Assembly (NCBI GenBank): GCA_022606425.2
Contig: JAHDVF020000445.1
Location: 186,001-250,000, forward strand
Reading direction: 5' to 3'
DNA: 64,000 nt
Source: Lepidostoma basale
Lineage: Eukaryota; Arthropoda; Insecta; Trichoptera; Lepidostomatidae
Shown: in pieces, positions 40,090 through 50,222 of the stretch
Layout of the letters: every line of letters starts with the position of its first letter
How positions within the stretch are numbered: the stretch's first letter is position 1
Made by a program: the position numbers and the translations under genes
Notes under the pieces: model-generated
Told to the model about the DNA's origin: nothing
The model's database searches: none
The model's input: the letters and a program-made list of their open reading frames with translations, nothing else

Positions 40090-40385
40090 TGTAATATGCA
40101 GTTGGCGAGTATCGAGTTTCTGTGGTCACATTCCCAGGAGAGAGCTTGGTAACCTGGATAAGAAGCATTGTGGCAGGAAGTGTTCCAGGCAAAAGAAGTA
40201 GAGGCAGATCTGCGCGGTGGTGTGAACAGATTAAGGAGATGACCGAGGGAAATCTCTACTCGGTGGTGCGGACTGTGGATAACAAAGGATTGGAGACGTT
40301 CTGTTTTAGCCACGGGCAGTTCCATAGATCACGACCCTCAGTAAAAAAGAAACGAAGAAAGAATGAGAAGAAGATATATGCCAAG
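40090..40385 (+). mobile_element. RTE-K LINE terminus
   Basis: The frame to 40,403 encodes SLVTWIRSIVAGSVPGKRSR, GRSARWCEQIKEMTEGNLYS, then RSRPSVKKKRRKNEKK. The GKRxRGRSxxRWxxQI block identifies an RTE terminus, and the end is (AAG)-rich. Confidence 0.75.
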
Positions 40386-40662
40386 AGATGTTACATATTA
40401 TAGATAATGATAAAATTGGTTGATGAACTCAGACACCAAGTTTAAACGAAGAATAGACGTTCATCCACTTCCATTACGAATCGGTGCCAACAGAAAATAG
40501 AACGCACGATGAAGGTATAAAACCTTCGGAATATGTCAAGACAAATAAACTCAAAAGCTGAACATACAACGTTTTTAAGGAAATTATTGGCTTAACTTAC
40601 TACGTCAGCATTTAAAAAAAGGAACGTAAGTAAGAAGTGAAATCTTATAAAGATAAATGACC

Positions 40663-41118
40663 GTACAAAGAAACGGCCGTTCACAATGGAGTTCTGGTCC
40701 CAACCCTTATGTATGGATTTAAGTAATGGAACTGGCAGAAGAAGGATGAGAGCAGAATAAATCAAATCAAATCAAATCAAATCAGTTTACTTCATCAACA
40801 GACATTACGAAATTATTTTTTTAAGGCACCTATTGAGAACAGATTAAGTATACTACCAGAAACGCATGAGAGATGGTTCAAACTTAGGAAGACAGGATAC
40901 TCTCCAGAATTAAGAGTATTTGCCTTCTGAACGTACTTTCACTAATATGAAAGACGTCGATCTCCGAGGAGAACGCGTTCAGCAGATAAAATGCTCTTCC
41001 CACTGGTGTCCCCAGACGCAGGTTAGTTCTGGCAGCCGGGAGGTAAAACAATATATGCTATCGTGGTAGAGATTTGGTCCCTAAGACGTATGTTTGGTAG
41101 AACGATATACGACAGAAT
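40663..41118 (+). mobile_element. RTE-A LINE split by a Jockey-like insertion
   Basis: 40,663-40,759 reads AACGGCCGTTCACAATGGAG to ATGAGAGCAGAATAAA. The LINE occupies 40,760-41,069. RTE-A resumes GAGATTTGGTCCCTAAGACG to ACAGAATCT at 41,118. About 10 nt of RTE-A are missing at the junction and no duplication is visible. Confidence 0.75.
40760..41069 (-). mobile_element. Jockey/CR1-like LINE 3' end
   Basis: (ATCAA)n tail on plus at 40,760-40,787, 3' UTR, then minus-strand coding for VPLGRAFYLLNAFSSEIDVF-like sequence back to FYLPAARTN-like. 5'-truncated. Confidence 0.85.
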
Positions 41119-41232
41119 CTCCAGTTTTGTTATTCTGTTTTTAGCATCAACCCTTATTTCCAGGTCTTTCTCCATACCCAATGCCTTAGAAAGCCTAATA
41201 ATGTAATTCTCATAAACTGCTATATTGTACAA
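41119..41232 (-). mobile_element. RTE-A-related scrap in reverse
   Basis: Minus-strand MEKDLEIRVDAKNRITK corresponds to EKDIERRVGAGNRING of RTE-A, followed directly by the end of the plus-oriented copy. An inversion junction inside the element. Confidence 0.5.
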
Positions 41233-41896
41233 TTTCTAAACCGCAAACGTTTTCATTCGTCTTAAATATATATTAATACTATTTTATATATCATATGAAT
41301 AACAAAAATTTTCTTGAAATAAAATTATGTAGAATTCAATATTATGACAATTATATATTGTTCAATAATTTCACATTTTTGTTGTTTTATAAATTCATAT
41401 TTTTAAGGTTTTTAAACTTGTTTCGTCTTATGATATTGTCAAATAAATTTTTCACTCACGCGACAGAAATTCGTTTGACGGTGTCCTGATAAGGTGTAAT
41501 GGCTTCTCTGGGAGCTAAGGAATTACCAAATGTCACAGTTTACTTTTTACATTTAGTGCTTTTTATTTTAAATCAAGGAATATTGTACCTTATTATAAAT
41601 GGGAAAATCTTTTTTTTTTAAATAAGTTTTCGTGGAAATTCAGATATGCTCTTTTTTAGAAAAACAAAATATTCCTTTATATTTAATGTTCCGGTCCATC
41701 AAAGAAAATACGTATTCATGTATAAACGACACTTATTATAAGAAATAATATTACTGAGAATGCCTCATACTCGTATATGAATGCGATATATTTTTAGCGT
41801 TCTTAAAAAAAATAAAGTACATGTGGATTTTTATATGTCGTATATATTGACTCTTATTCGACTTTAATTAATTGGATTAACGTTGTATAATACGTT
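41233..41896. other. AT-rich DNA without recognised feature
   Basis: A 64-codon frame is AT-driven. Nothing further. Confidence 0.4.
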
Positions 41897-41965
41897 AAAA
41901 ATCCACCGGAAGATGGCAGCAAGCTGCCAGAAATTGTTCCAAGCCATAATAAAAGTGTAATTTTG
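41897..41965 (+). ncRNA. Hammerhead-like motif, family O copy 2
   Basis: CGGAAGA, extra T, perfect stem II GGCAG/CTGCC with loop CAAG, then A and GAAATTGTT, CCAAGCCATAATAAAAG. Stem II is intact while the core has G for U4 and T for the first base of stem III. Comparison with 30,280 shows compensation within stem II. Confidence 0.45.
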
Positions 41966-41974
41966 TATTTTTTT

Positions 41975-42165
41975 ATGAATTAAAACACTTTTTTTCCACT
42001 TCGAAACTTGACACGTTTCGAAGGTTTACACCTTTATTATCGGGGTTCCGTTTATATCATTTTCCTCATGATAAATGCGGAAGCTTTCAAAACATGTTGA
42101 GAAAAATGAACCTGTAAGTGGAAAAAAAGTGTTTTATTTCATAAAAAATTGTCAATATAGAATTC
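41975..42165. repeat. Family G fold-back element
   Basis: Arms 41,977-42,035 and 42,080-42,150 share AAAACACTTTTTTTCCACTT inverted. GAAAC-like motifs: minus CGAAACGTGTCAAG at 42,005-42,020, plus CAAAACATGTTGAG at 42,083-42,098. Core halves are only partly recognisable (CTCATGA on plus). Confidence 0.45.
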
Positions 42166-42506
42166 CACATTGTAAACGCCTTAAGTTTACATAAAATTTG
42201 AATTTTTTTTTAAATTTACAATGAAATTTCAAACAGTAACATTATTTTTTTTCAATGAAACATCGTTTTTTGGTCAAAATGTCTTTATATTCCTTAAAAG
42301 AAACGCAAATTTCTTTAATGTTACATGTCGACACCTAGAACAATAAAGTGTTAAATACAATCATTATATATGGTAATAAGAGCAATAAAGTGTTAAATAC
42401 CATAATTTTTATTTTTCGACATTTTCTAACCCTAATTTAACTAATCGATTGCTGTTCTTATGACTTTTAATAATATTGAAAAAAACTAAATAATGTTTTA
42501 TACTTA

Positions 42507-43377
42507 TGAAATTTAAAATAACTTTGTTTAATCCACAAAATATTTAAAAATATATATTTAAAACACGATATGTTTCGGAGGATACCTCGCTACTCAGGTG
42601 TTGAAATATAATAAAAACTAAACAATGAAAGACTATAAAAACTCATTAAAAATTCGATACAATAATTTAAATTTAAAAATTAATCCGGGGATTCTTTATA
42701 AGTACTATTTTTTTAATCATTAAGAACTAATCAATAATATTAACTAGTAATACATTATTATTATGATTATTTTGTTGAATCGCTCTTTACATCATGACAG
42801 CATGATCCAAATCGATGTAAAGGGTATTATTATAGCTATCATAGTGATTCTCGTGACATATGATAGGTAGCTAATCTATCGCCATTTTATTGTCACGTGA
42901 ATTCAACACCAGACCAAAGACAATGTGACAATCACGGAACCTTCGGGTTGGCAGTCAATGCACTTATCACTCGTCCACGAAGGTCGTCAATGGTCGTCAT
43001 ACATGATGATAATATATAATTTAAAAAAATCTAATTTAGAAAAAACGTACATTTGAAAAGACATAATTTATATAGAAATTAATAAATGTTTAATTTGCAT
43101 TTGATTGGGAATGGGAGCTTGGGAGATTTAATGTAGACAAAGTATTAAAAGAGAAAGGAGTAAAAGGAGGAACTCTAAATACGTTTTTACATTAGTATTT
43201 CATTGTTTAGTTTTTTTTACATTTTTACATCTAAAGAGTAAAGTATCCTCCGAAACATGTCACGTTTATTTTTTATAATTTTTTAATATTTTGTGGATTA
43301 AGCAATGCTATTTTCAATTTCCTAAGTATATTACTATGGCATACCACAGTGTTAATGCCTTAGCGTTCAATAAGTTA
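42507..43377. mobile_element. Family C element, copy 3, carrying a SINE
   Basis: Left arm 42,507-42,690 (motif on minus at 42,564-42,602: CTGAGTA, CGAGG/CCTCC, GAAAC, ATATC). Right arm 43,180-43,377 (plus motif 43,226-43,270: CTAAAGA, GAAAC, ATGTCACG). The centre contains the SINE at 42,770-42,992. Outer ends match copies at 10,813 and 45,405. Confidence 0.6.
42770..42992 (-). mobile_element. tRNA-derived SINE, copy 4
   Basis: Head GACGACCTTCGTGGACGAGT on minus. The B-box region is deleted (ATCACGGAACCTTCGGG on plus lacks the GGGAATCGAACC segment), so this copy has lost its internal promoter. Body AGGTAGCTAATCTATCGCCA is intact. Confidence 0.75.
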
Positions 43378-43423
43378 AAATAATGTATCTGGAATGTATA
43401 ATAAAATGATATGTACTTTTTCT

Positions 43424-43530
43424 AGCTTGGTTGGGCGAATCTGACTGCTGGGAGCAAAAGGCACAGGATCGAGGAGCTTGGAGGAAAATCTTCAAGGAAG
43501 TTAAAATTCTTCAAGAATCGTAAGGCCATA
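43424..43530 (+). mobile_element. LINE C-terminus, 30 codons
   Basis: In one frame: AWLGESDCWEQKAQDRGAWR then KIFKEVKILQES and stop. The W...AQDRGAWRxI...K pattern is the extreme end of many LINE polyproteins. Related scrap at 26,205. Confidence 0.6.
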
Positions 43531-44108
43531 TGAAGTAAGTAAGTTTTACAATCAAAATATATGTTCTTCTATGGTACCATATATTCGCCATAACTTTGAT
43601 TTGCGGATTAATTGAACAATGTTTTTTGTTTGAAATATATTTTCTCAATTAAGCTCTGAACTTGAAAGAAGTATAAATCATTCACTTCAATTATATTATT
43701 TAAAAAAAAAACGGTTTTGTTAGATTGTCCAGTATGCCGAGATAACTTTGACAAGGAACAAATAAAAATGATTTAATTTACATTATTTTCCCCAAGAAAC
43801 CCGTTGTTTGTTCGGGAAATTCTTTTAGCTTTAATAAGATTAAAAGAATCGTAGGATTCCTTTGCGAAGTCCACTCCGGAATAATTTCAGATTTAATCTA
43901 ATTAAAGGAGATTTCGTTTAGTCCGCTATAAATAAAGCTTTAAATTTTCATTGAGAAAGAATTGATTACTTTATCAAAATAAATAAGTTTCTGCTACCAA
44001 AACGATACGGGGTGTTTTAATCTAGTTTATTTTAAAACCATTGGCTGTTTGTCAACGTCTATAAAACCCAATATATCCATTCCAAAGTCAATTTGAAAAT
44101 TAACAAGT
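43531..44108. other. Single-copy DNA, no recognised gene
   Basis: 43,780-43,990 is coherent and non-repetitive (CCCGTTGTTTGTTCGGGAAA); nothing assignable. Confidence 0.3.
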
Positions 44109-44525
44109 ATGGTGGGGTCTGTTTTATTGTATGAATATGAAACGTGGAACTTAAAAGTCAACTCAATGAACAGACTGGAAGCATTTGAAATGTGTCTCTT
44201 TCGCCGAATGCTCAGAACTCCCTGGACAGACATGGTTACCAATACCGAAGTCCTGAGGCGAACTATAGTTGACAGGAAGCTGTTGTCAACTATTAAGGTT
44301 TGGAAGATTTCACATCTGGGTCATGTACTGCGTGGGAAAAAATATCATATTCTCCAACTGATATTGAAGGGAGAATTTGAGGGACGCCGAGAGATTGGTA
44401 GGAGACAGATGTCATGGTTGCGAAAACCACGGACGTTCTCAAATTTGGTGCAGACACGATATAAGAGAGACCACCGGTATGACATGGATGCTTGTTGCCC
44501 TAAAATTAACAAACCTGGAAGTAGA
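44109..44525 (+). mobile_element. RTE-E LINE C-terminus, diverged
   Basis: VLLYEYETWNLKVNSMNRLE, AFEMCLFRRMLRTPWTDMVT, WKISHLGHVLRGKKYHILQL and GRREIGRRQMSWLRK, then a frameshift near 44,430 removes the WTGI...VIANV end. It retains more of the N-terminal side than the other RTE-E copies. Confidence 0.8.
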
Positions 44526-44702
44526 TGAAGGAGACGTACATTTAGAAGTTGACGGCTGTATGCTGATGATAATGATTAATATATTTAAACTTTTGTACAA
44601 AGCCCTTAATTTGTGGTGTGACATTATTAAATAAAATAATAATACACTTATTTTATTTAATAATGTCACAAATATTTGTATCTAAACCATTTTATTTGTT
44701 AA

Positions 44703-44745
44703 CACCAACCGGTTTCGCTCCCATCGGAGCTTCTTCAGGGTAAGA
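44703..44745 (-). ncRNA. Hammerhead ribozyme-like motif, intact core
   Basis: Minus strand: TACC, CTGAAGA (44,732-44,738), extra A, stem II GCTCC/GGAGC with loop GATG, GAAAC (44,712-44,716), bridge ACCGGT, GTT, GGTG. GGTG pairs with TACC (one G-U) as stem I. Every invariant core position is present, and the seventh, variable position is A. Together with the motif at 10,903 this is the best candidate for an active copy. Confidence 0.6.
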
Positions 44746-45109
44746 GAAAAACGAATCTTAAAATCAGAGAACAGCATATAAAAAAAGACATATAAAATGG
44801 AGGGGGGATAGAGGAGTAGGAGAAAGTGTACACGAGGACAAATAAGATGATAGAACGGTGAGTCATGATCATTAGGGAATAATTATGGAGAATTTCTAAT
44901 TAATATTCTAGTGGAGGATAGGAAAGTAATTTTTTTATTTTCATTTTTATGGAAATATTTAAAATTGTTTTCAAGGGAGAACATGGTTAAAATGGGACTA
45001 TGGAAAATATTAGTTTGAAAATTTTTACGGGTAAATTATTGTTGAGGGTTTTCTTAATTTGTAGTACGAGATTTTAGAGTTATTTTATGTTTAATTTATT
45101 CTCTTAAAT

Positions 45110-45155
45110 TATACACCGAAGAAGGGATGTTTGTGTCCCGAAACATGTTTGTAAA
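45110..45155 (+). ncRNA. Hammerhead-like motif, family H right
   Basis: CCGAAGA (45,116-45,122), stem II GGGA/TCCC with an 8-nt loop, GAAAC (45,140-45,144), bridge ACATGT, GTT. U4 is changed to C. Confidence 0.45.
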
Positions 45156-45196
45156 AAGTGCACAAAAGGGTTGTGAAAATACAATGTTTCCAAAAA

Positions 45197-45358
45197 GTTA
45201 TTAAAATAAGTTTATTATCTTAACAGACATTACAAACAATATGAAAGTTTAAGGCAAGTTAGATAAGTAAGTCGGGAAATAACAGCATGGTTGTCCATTG
45301 ATTTGCCTACCCCTTTAGTGAAACAGCGTGTTGGTTAGTTAGTTAGTTAGTTATAATG
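45197..45358. mobile_element. Jockey-like 3' UTR scrap and RTE-A 3' end
   Basis: 45,197-45,256 (minus) matches the 3' UTR AGTTTATTA..AACAGACATTACAAACA..GTTTAAGGCA. 45,262-45,358 (plus) is the RTE-A end: TTTGCCTACCCCTTTAGTGA, AACAGCGTGTTGG, (TTAG)n. Confidence 0.7.
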
Positions 45359-45404
45359 TAGAAAAAATACGGAATGAAAAGTATTATGGAAAAAATATAT
45401 GGAA

Positions 45405-45690
45405 ATTGAAAATAATTTTGTTTTATAATCCACAAAATATTAAAAAAAACACGAAATGTTTCGGAGGATACCTTTATCTTCAGGTGTAAAAATAAAATAA
45501 AAACTAAACAAAGAAAGACCAATTAAAAACTTTCATTGTTAAATTTTTATTGTATACTAGCACCTAGATAGATGTATCCTCCGAAACGTGTCGTGTTTTT
45601 TAATATTTTGTGGATTATTAACAAAGTTATTTTCAATTTCCAAAGTGTATTACTATGAAATTCCAATCAATGTCTTAGCTTTCAATAAAC
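45405..45690. mobile_element. Family C fold-back element, compact copy 4
   Basis: Both arms within 285 bp. Left motif on minus at 45,447-45,487 (CTGAAGA, extra T, AGG/CCT stem, GAAAC, ATTTCGTG). Right motif on plus at 45,558-45,600 (CTAGATA, GAAAC, GTGTCGTG). The left core is intact but its bridge is mutated. Confidence 0.65.
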
Positions 45691-46253
45691 AAATATTTGT
45701 TAAGAAATTGAAATAATGCAATATAACAAATTTTGTTTGATAATAAAATGTATTTTTTTATATTTAAAAGGTACATTAAGCGTAAGAACCCAAATAAATT
45801 ATCTTATTTTCTCGAGTCAAAGAAACGATCACAAATTCTCGCTAATAAATAGACACACCCTCTAAAAGACTCCTGCCTCCTCGGCGGGCCGAGAGATGGC
45901 GGGTAGCAATATAAATTCAAATCCAATCTCACACCGAGCGGATAACTGAATCATATAAAAATTTATAGCGTTAATGCGGAGGCCTCCGTTGAAATCACTT
46001 ATCAGCCCCGCCCGACTTCTGACGCCCTGGTACTCTGGGCGTATCCATTTCACGGCGACTAGGATTTAGATATTCTTTGTATTGTTGATTTTCTAATCTG
46101 ATTTAAAGGCAATTTTCCTCATTCTTATCGCTCGTTTGCGTATTTTAAATGTGTTTTTTTACTTGATAACACAAATTGAAAAAATATATATAAACACGTA
46201 TACTGAAACGGAGTTTTTTCCTTATTGTAAAATCATTAAGAATATTTATTAAA
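45691..46253. other. GC-richer single-copy island
   Basis: 45,840-46,060 (CTCCTCGGCGGGCCGAGAGA, GCGGAGGCCTCCG, CAGCCCCGCCCGACTTCTGA, CCAGAGTACCAGGGC reversed) stands out in composition. A 63-codon minus frame is open across it, but no domain is recognised. Confidence 0.3.
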
Positions 46254-46450
46254 TAATCCATTGTTTTGGCGAAAACATATTGATATTTCAACATTTTAAA
46301 CTGTTTTGATAAAAATAATGAAAAAATTCGGTTATAAATATCACAATTGATTTTGATATTTGACATATTAATTTTGTAAGACTCCATTATTAATTAATAA
46401 TAGTTAACACGATTGTTAAGTGATTTTACTTGGATTTAATTTATATAAAT
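46254..46450. repeat. Family A arm fragment and repeat P copy 1
   Basis: 46,254-46,355: CCATTGTTTTGGCGAAAACA, ATTTCAACATTTTAAACTG, ATCACAATTG. 46,372-46,450 (TTGTAAGACTCCATTATTAA and on to TTTAATTTATA) recurs at 60,475-60,548. Confidence 0.5.
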
Positions 46451-46729
46451 TATATCAATGGCCAACCAATCAGTAAAGTTAGTTTATAGAGTTTTTTTTT
46501 TTAATCTGATATTATTATTAAAATTATTAATGCCAGTTATATAAAAAAAACCTTTTGATCTTTCTGTATAAATTTAAGCGTATCCTTCCGTGGAGTATTT
46601 AAGTGTTTATTACAGAAAATTATTTTGATTGTCGAACGATATACTTTTGTTAAATAATTCAATTATATACAGTAATAGGGTTGAAAAAAAACCTTTTGTA
46701 TAACATAATTGCGTCCAATTTTACGGTTG

Positions 46730-46880
46730 GTAGAAAATCCGCATAAATCGTCTTTCTGGACCGACGTTTCGGAGATCTTTGCTGTCGCCATCTTCAGGGG
46801 AATTATCGTTATTATTATATGGTTATTATTATTATTATTATTAACATCGGTCTAGAAAGACGAGCTACACGGGTTTTCCC
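46730..46880 (-). ncRNA. Hammerhead-like motif, family Q
   Basis: Minus strand: CCC, CTGAAGA (46,791-46,797), extra T, GGCGACAGC...ATCTCC, GAAAC (46,766-46,770), GTC, GGTCC. Core and cleavage triplet are intact, while stem II no longer pairs well. The outer TCTTTCTGGACCGACG is mirrored by CGGTCTAGAAAGACGA at 46,849-46,864, so it is another fold-back. Confidence 0.45.
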
Positions 46881-47104
46881 AAGATCCCAAAAAAACATAA
46901 ACATTTTAGCAAAAATGATTTTTTTTAACTAAATGTTTATTTTTAACAAAAAATATTATTTTTAGCATAATGTAAAAAATTGTTATTCTAAACAAAAATG
47001 TGTATTTTAACAAAAATGTTTATCTTTAACTAGTTTATAAAATGGAACTACAGTGCCCTTGAGATGATTAATTCATAAATCATACAATTTATAATTATTA
47101 TTCA
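46881..47104. repeat. Degenerate tandem repeat
   Basis: Several imperfect units of the type TTTAACAAAAATGTTTAT between about 46,905 and 47,035. No gene. Confidence 0.45.
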
Positions 47105-47490
47105 TCATCATCATCAGCCGTCTGTCATCCACTGCTGAATGTAGGCCTCTCCCAAAGCCCTCCACCGCCCCCTATCCATTGCCGCTCCCATCCATCCATG
47201 TCCAGCAATCCTCTTCAGATCGTCGGTCCAGCGGGCAGGGGGACGTCCAACTCTACGGAATCCTGTACGCGGTCTCCACTCCAGAACCCGTCTTCCCCAT
47301 CGGCTGTCGGTTCTCCGACAGATATGGCCAGCCCACCGCCACTTCAGCCCGCCTATCCGTAGAGCCACCTCAGTCACCTTGGTTTGTTGTCGAATAAATT
47401 CGTTTCTAAATCTATCCCTCAAGGTTATTCCAAGCATGGCTCTTTCCATGGCGCGCTGGGCAACCTTGAATCTGTAGACTAGACCTTTAA
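47105..47490 (-). mobile_element. RTE-J LINE C-terminus, well preserved
   Basis: The minus frame 47,114-47,449 (111 codons): MERAMLGITLRDRFRNEFIR, KWRWAGHICRRTDSRWGRRV, LEWRPRTGFRRVGRPPARWT, DDLKRIAGHGW and YIQQWMTDG with stop. FKVAQ follows upstream to 47,490. This is the region after the RT palm of a family with close relatives in many insects. GC-rich codon use contrasts with the AT-rich surroundings. Confidence 0.9.
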
Positions 47491-47947
47491 TTATTATTAT
47501 TATTTATTTTTAACCAATTATTTTTTTATATAAATACAAAACTATAATAGAAAGGAAAAAATACATATTTGAACATTTATGCAAATAGCAATTTTTTGCC
47601 CTAGCAATAAAATGCTGCAAATCATAAGATAAAAGTAGTGTTGCGGAGACAATTGCGCGCGTTTCGCGTTTCATATGCAAACTGTTATTTTCTTGGGCAA
47701 ACGAATGGGGTGGGAATAGAAAGAGGAAGAGGAAATAATGGTTAATAATTCTGTGGTTGTTTTGTGAGATGTGGCAGAAAGTGGGGCGCTACGGTGCATT
47801 CAGAAATAAAAATGCGAATGCGCTTCAGGAAATTTCACGGCTGTTTTGGTTTTCCAATTCAAAAGTTTTAACGTTGTTAATTTTGCGTTCGTATAGCACA
47901 GCTTTTTTTAATGAAATGTTCAAATTATTTGTGACTAATAAAAAAAG
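47491..47947. other. No recognised gene
   Basis: 47,640-47,900 is single-copy, with a 122-codon plus frame (47,757-48,125) whose second half runs through the family B element and is therefore not a host gene. Confidence 0.35.
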
Positions 47948-48125
47948 ATTATTTAAGACCTGCTTCCACTTTTGTCTTTATTTCAACAGCGACCAGTTTC
48001 GCTTTGTTTGCTTGCATCTACAGAATCGTGGTGATGCCAGCAAGTCCGTTGAAACCGATCACTGTAGAAATAATGACATAAGTGGAAGTGGTTATTTAAA
48101 AACATATTTTTATTATTTTATTTAA
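47948..48125. mobile_element. Family B fold-back element, older copy
   Basis: Both arms recognisable: GCTTCCACTTTTGTCTTTAT on the left, ATGACATAAGTGGAAGTGGT on the right. Plus motif: GTGGTGA, GCCAG..C(C)G, GAAACCGATC. About 20 percent diverged between arms by eye, clearly older than the copy at 14,813. Confidence 0.6.
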
Positions 48126-48253
48126 TGCTGATATTAGAAAGTAATGTATAGCGAGATAAGGTATTATGAAAAAAATAATGAAAAGATCGCTGCGTTGGTT
48201 CGTACATATTGAGCGCATGGGTGAAGAAAGAATGGTTAAAAAATTATACCTAA
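48123..48253 (+). mobile_element. RTE-A internal fragment
   Basis: AATGCTGATATTAGAAAG through TCGCTGCGTTGGTTCG to GAAAGAATGGTTAAAAAA; no 3' end. It runs into an oppositely oriented copy. Confidence 0.7.
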
Positions 48254-48254
48254 C

Positions 48255-48775
48255 AAATTAACTAACTAACCATCACGCCGTATGGACTGCCACACTTTTC
48301 TTTCCTGCCATATTTCTCTCGCTTCCTCAACATTCATACATTGCGTCATGCACGCGTGTCGATTTCTCTGACTCCTCACATGGCCGACATTCAATATTTG
48401 ATTTATTTGATCGTGCCACGTTTTCCTCGGTCTTCCTCTATTTCTGGTTCCATTTACCTCATTAACATATACTTTTTTACCATTCTTTCTTCATTCATTC
48501 TTCCCATGTGTCCAAACCATCTTAATGATCCTTTTATAATTTTGTTCATAACACCATCATTTGCACCGCATTCACTTTTTATATTTTCATTCGACATTCT
48601 ATCATACACAGAGTATCCACACATTCGTCTAAGAGATCTCTTTTCTACTGCATTTATTCTACTTTCATCCTATTTTTGCCAGTTCCATGCTTCGCTTCCA
48701 TACATAAGGGTCGGTAGAAGAACACCATTGTGCACTGCCATTCTAGATTTTTTGGATAGATAAGCTCAGTAGACC
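48255..48775 (-). mobile_element. RTE-A LINE fragment
   Basis: From (TTAG) and CATCACGCCGT on plus to CACTGCCATTCTAGATTTTT. The minus strand carries the full terminal order from AVHNGVLLPTLMYGSEAWNW to NVGHVRSQRNRHACMTQC-like. About 30 nt are lost next to the 3' end. Confidence 0.85.
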
Positions 48776-49440
48776 TTTTGTTTAAATGTAATTCGCAATA
48801 CAGAAATAGTTTTTATAAAAAAACTAATATTATCATAGAGTTAAACAACAGCAATGATAATATTACAGACACTAATAAGGGAAATGAAATAAAATTAGAA
48901 GCAAATGAAACTTATGCAAACAAGAGTTAAAGCTACAATTCATAGAACTCTGCATCACAATCCCTTGCTAGAAATAATTAAATTTAAAAAATAGAAACGG
49001 TTTGCTTTAAATTAAAGTTTCCGCCCGTTTGTAGCGAGCTTTCGCATTTCCGCAGTTTAGGTATAAGCTTTACGCGACAGAGTGACTGCTGGATGTAAAC
49101 AGAATGCAAGGCGGACCAGTTTAAATTAATAAACCTTTGAGGATTATCTAGGTCCTGCAAAAAGGTTAGTTAGTTACATCCGCGCGTGCGCTCTCGTGGG
49201 TCACCAGGAATTGAGGCAGGTATTGTGCTAGTCGACCTCAGTTTTCTTCGGTTTATTTTTGTCCACACAGCTGTTTTGAAAATATATTCGAATATGCTAA
49301 TTTCAGTTTCTTATTTTGTGTTTACCAGGCAGCGCGTATTATATTTATTCAAATTAGACTTGAATGTATAATACATGAAACTAAACATTATTTTTGTTGT
49401 CGAAACCGATCAAAACTGGAAGATCAAATGGAATAAAAGA
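48776..49440. other. Mostly single-copy, no recognised gene
   Basis: 49,010-49,140 (TTCCGCCCGTTTGTAGCGAG, GCAAGGCGGACCAG) is a non-repetitive GC-richer patch. A GTTAGTTAG at 49,167 is isolated. Confidence 0.3.
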
Positions 49441-49441
49441 T

Positions 49442-49960
49442 TTCTCTTTTTATTTTTTATACACTATGTTTATACAACACTTACATTTAAAAAAATTTAA
49501 ATTACATAGACATGACCAGTCCTTCTTCAGTGATACATTATTTTAAAGATACATATCGTCGCCCCAGAGCAATAGTGAAATAAACCAGTGCCATATTGAC
49601 AATATAACAAGCCTAAGGGGTCCTAGGGCCTAGGAGACTCAAATAAGTGCAAGGCCTCCACCAAGCCAAACCATAAACAATATCAAAGGAACATTACGGC
49701 TTGTTATATTGTCAAGATGGCACTGGTTTATCTCACTATTGCTCTGGGGCGACGATATATAATATTAAATATTATAAAATTGTTTACATGATCAGACAGA
49801 TGTTATAAAGATTATAACATCTGTCAGATCGTGTAAACAATTTTATAATATTTTATATATGCATCTTTATAATGTGTATCACTGAAGATGGACTGGTTGT
49901 CTAAAACATGTCTATGTATTTTTTTTTAATGTAAGTCTTGTATTAACAAAGTGTATATAA
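49442..49960. mobile_element. Family E: three nested inverted repeats
   Basis: Outer arms (49,442-49,530 and 49,875-49,960) carry ribozyme-like motifs: plus CTGAAGA (49,883-49,889), extra T, GGAC/GTCT, AAAAC, ATGTC; minus CTGAAGA, GGACTGGTCATGTC with the GAAAC deleted. Middle arms 49,554-49,613 and 49,698-49,758 are a 60-bp inverted repeat (GTCGCCCCAGAGCAATAGTG). A third palindrome is at 49,776-49,808 and 49,812-49,844. All non-coding. Confidence 0.7.
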
Positions 49961-50035
49961 AAAAAAAGAGGAATAAAGCAATTACAACACAAAGTATGGC
50001 GAATATAGAAGGAATAAAATATTGTTGTTTGAATA

Positions 50036-50222
50036 AACATAACTGTGCTTAGTAGTATAACACTTGATTTCACTTATCACAAACATGTTTCGGTTATAAC
50101 ATAAAACATATGTATATATTTTTAAATTTGTACATTGAAAAAGGCTATCTTATAACCGAAACATATCTGTGATAAGTGAAATAAAGTGTTGTTATACTAA
50201 GTCCAGTTATATTTATACAAAT
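50036..50222. mobile_element. Family D fold-back element
   Basis: Arms share TATAACACTT.ATTTCACTTATCAC inverted. The right motif reads TTGAAAA, GGCTAT/ATAACC stem, GAAAC (50,158-50,162), ATATC. The left, on minus, has GTTATAACCGAAACATGT. A related arm lies at 31,745. Confidence 0.55.

Larger units (their letters stand above)
44640..45190. repeat. Family H region with two outward hammerhead-like motifs
   Basis: Minus-strand motif at 44,703-44,745 and plus-strand motif at 45,110-45,155 face outward about 400 bp apart. Ends: AATAATGTCACAAATATTTG on the left, GTTGTGAAAATACAATGTTT on the right (the latter also at 17,545). The stem II sequences differ between the two, so they may be two elements rather than one pair of arms. 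Confidence 0.45.

Noticed and set aside
47757..48125. 122-codon ORF as a host gene
   Set aside because: Its second half runs through the family B fold-back element, so the open frame is accidental.
48341..48763. 140-codon plus-strand hydrophobic ORF resembling a membrane protein
   Set aside because: Antisense of RTE-A. The same hydrophobic shadow appears opposite every RTE-A copy (for example 20,404, 22,127, 60,909).
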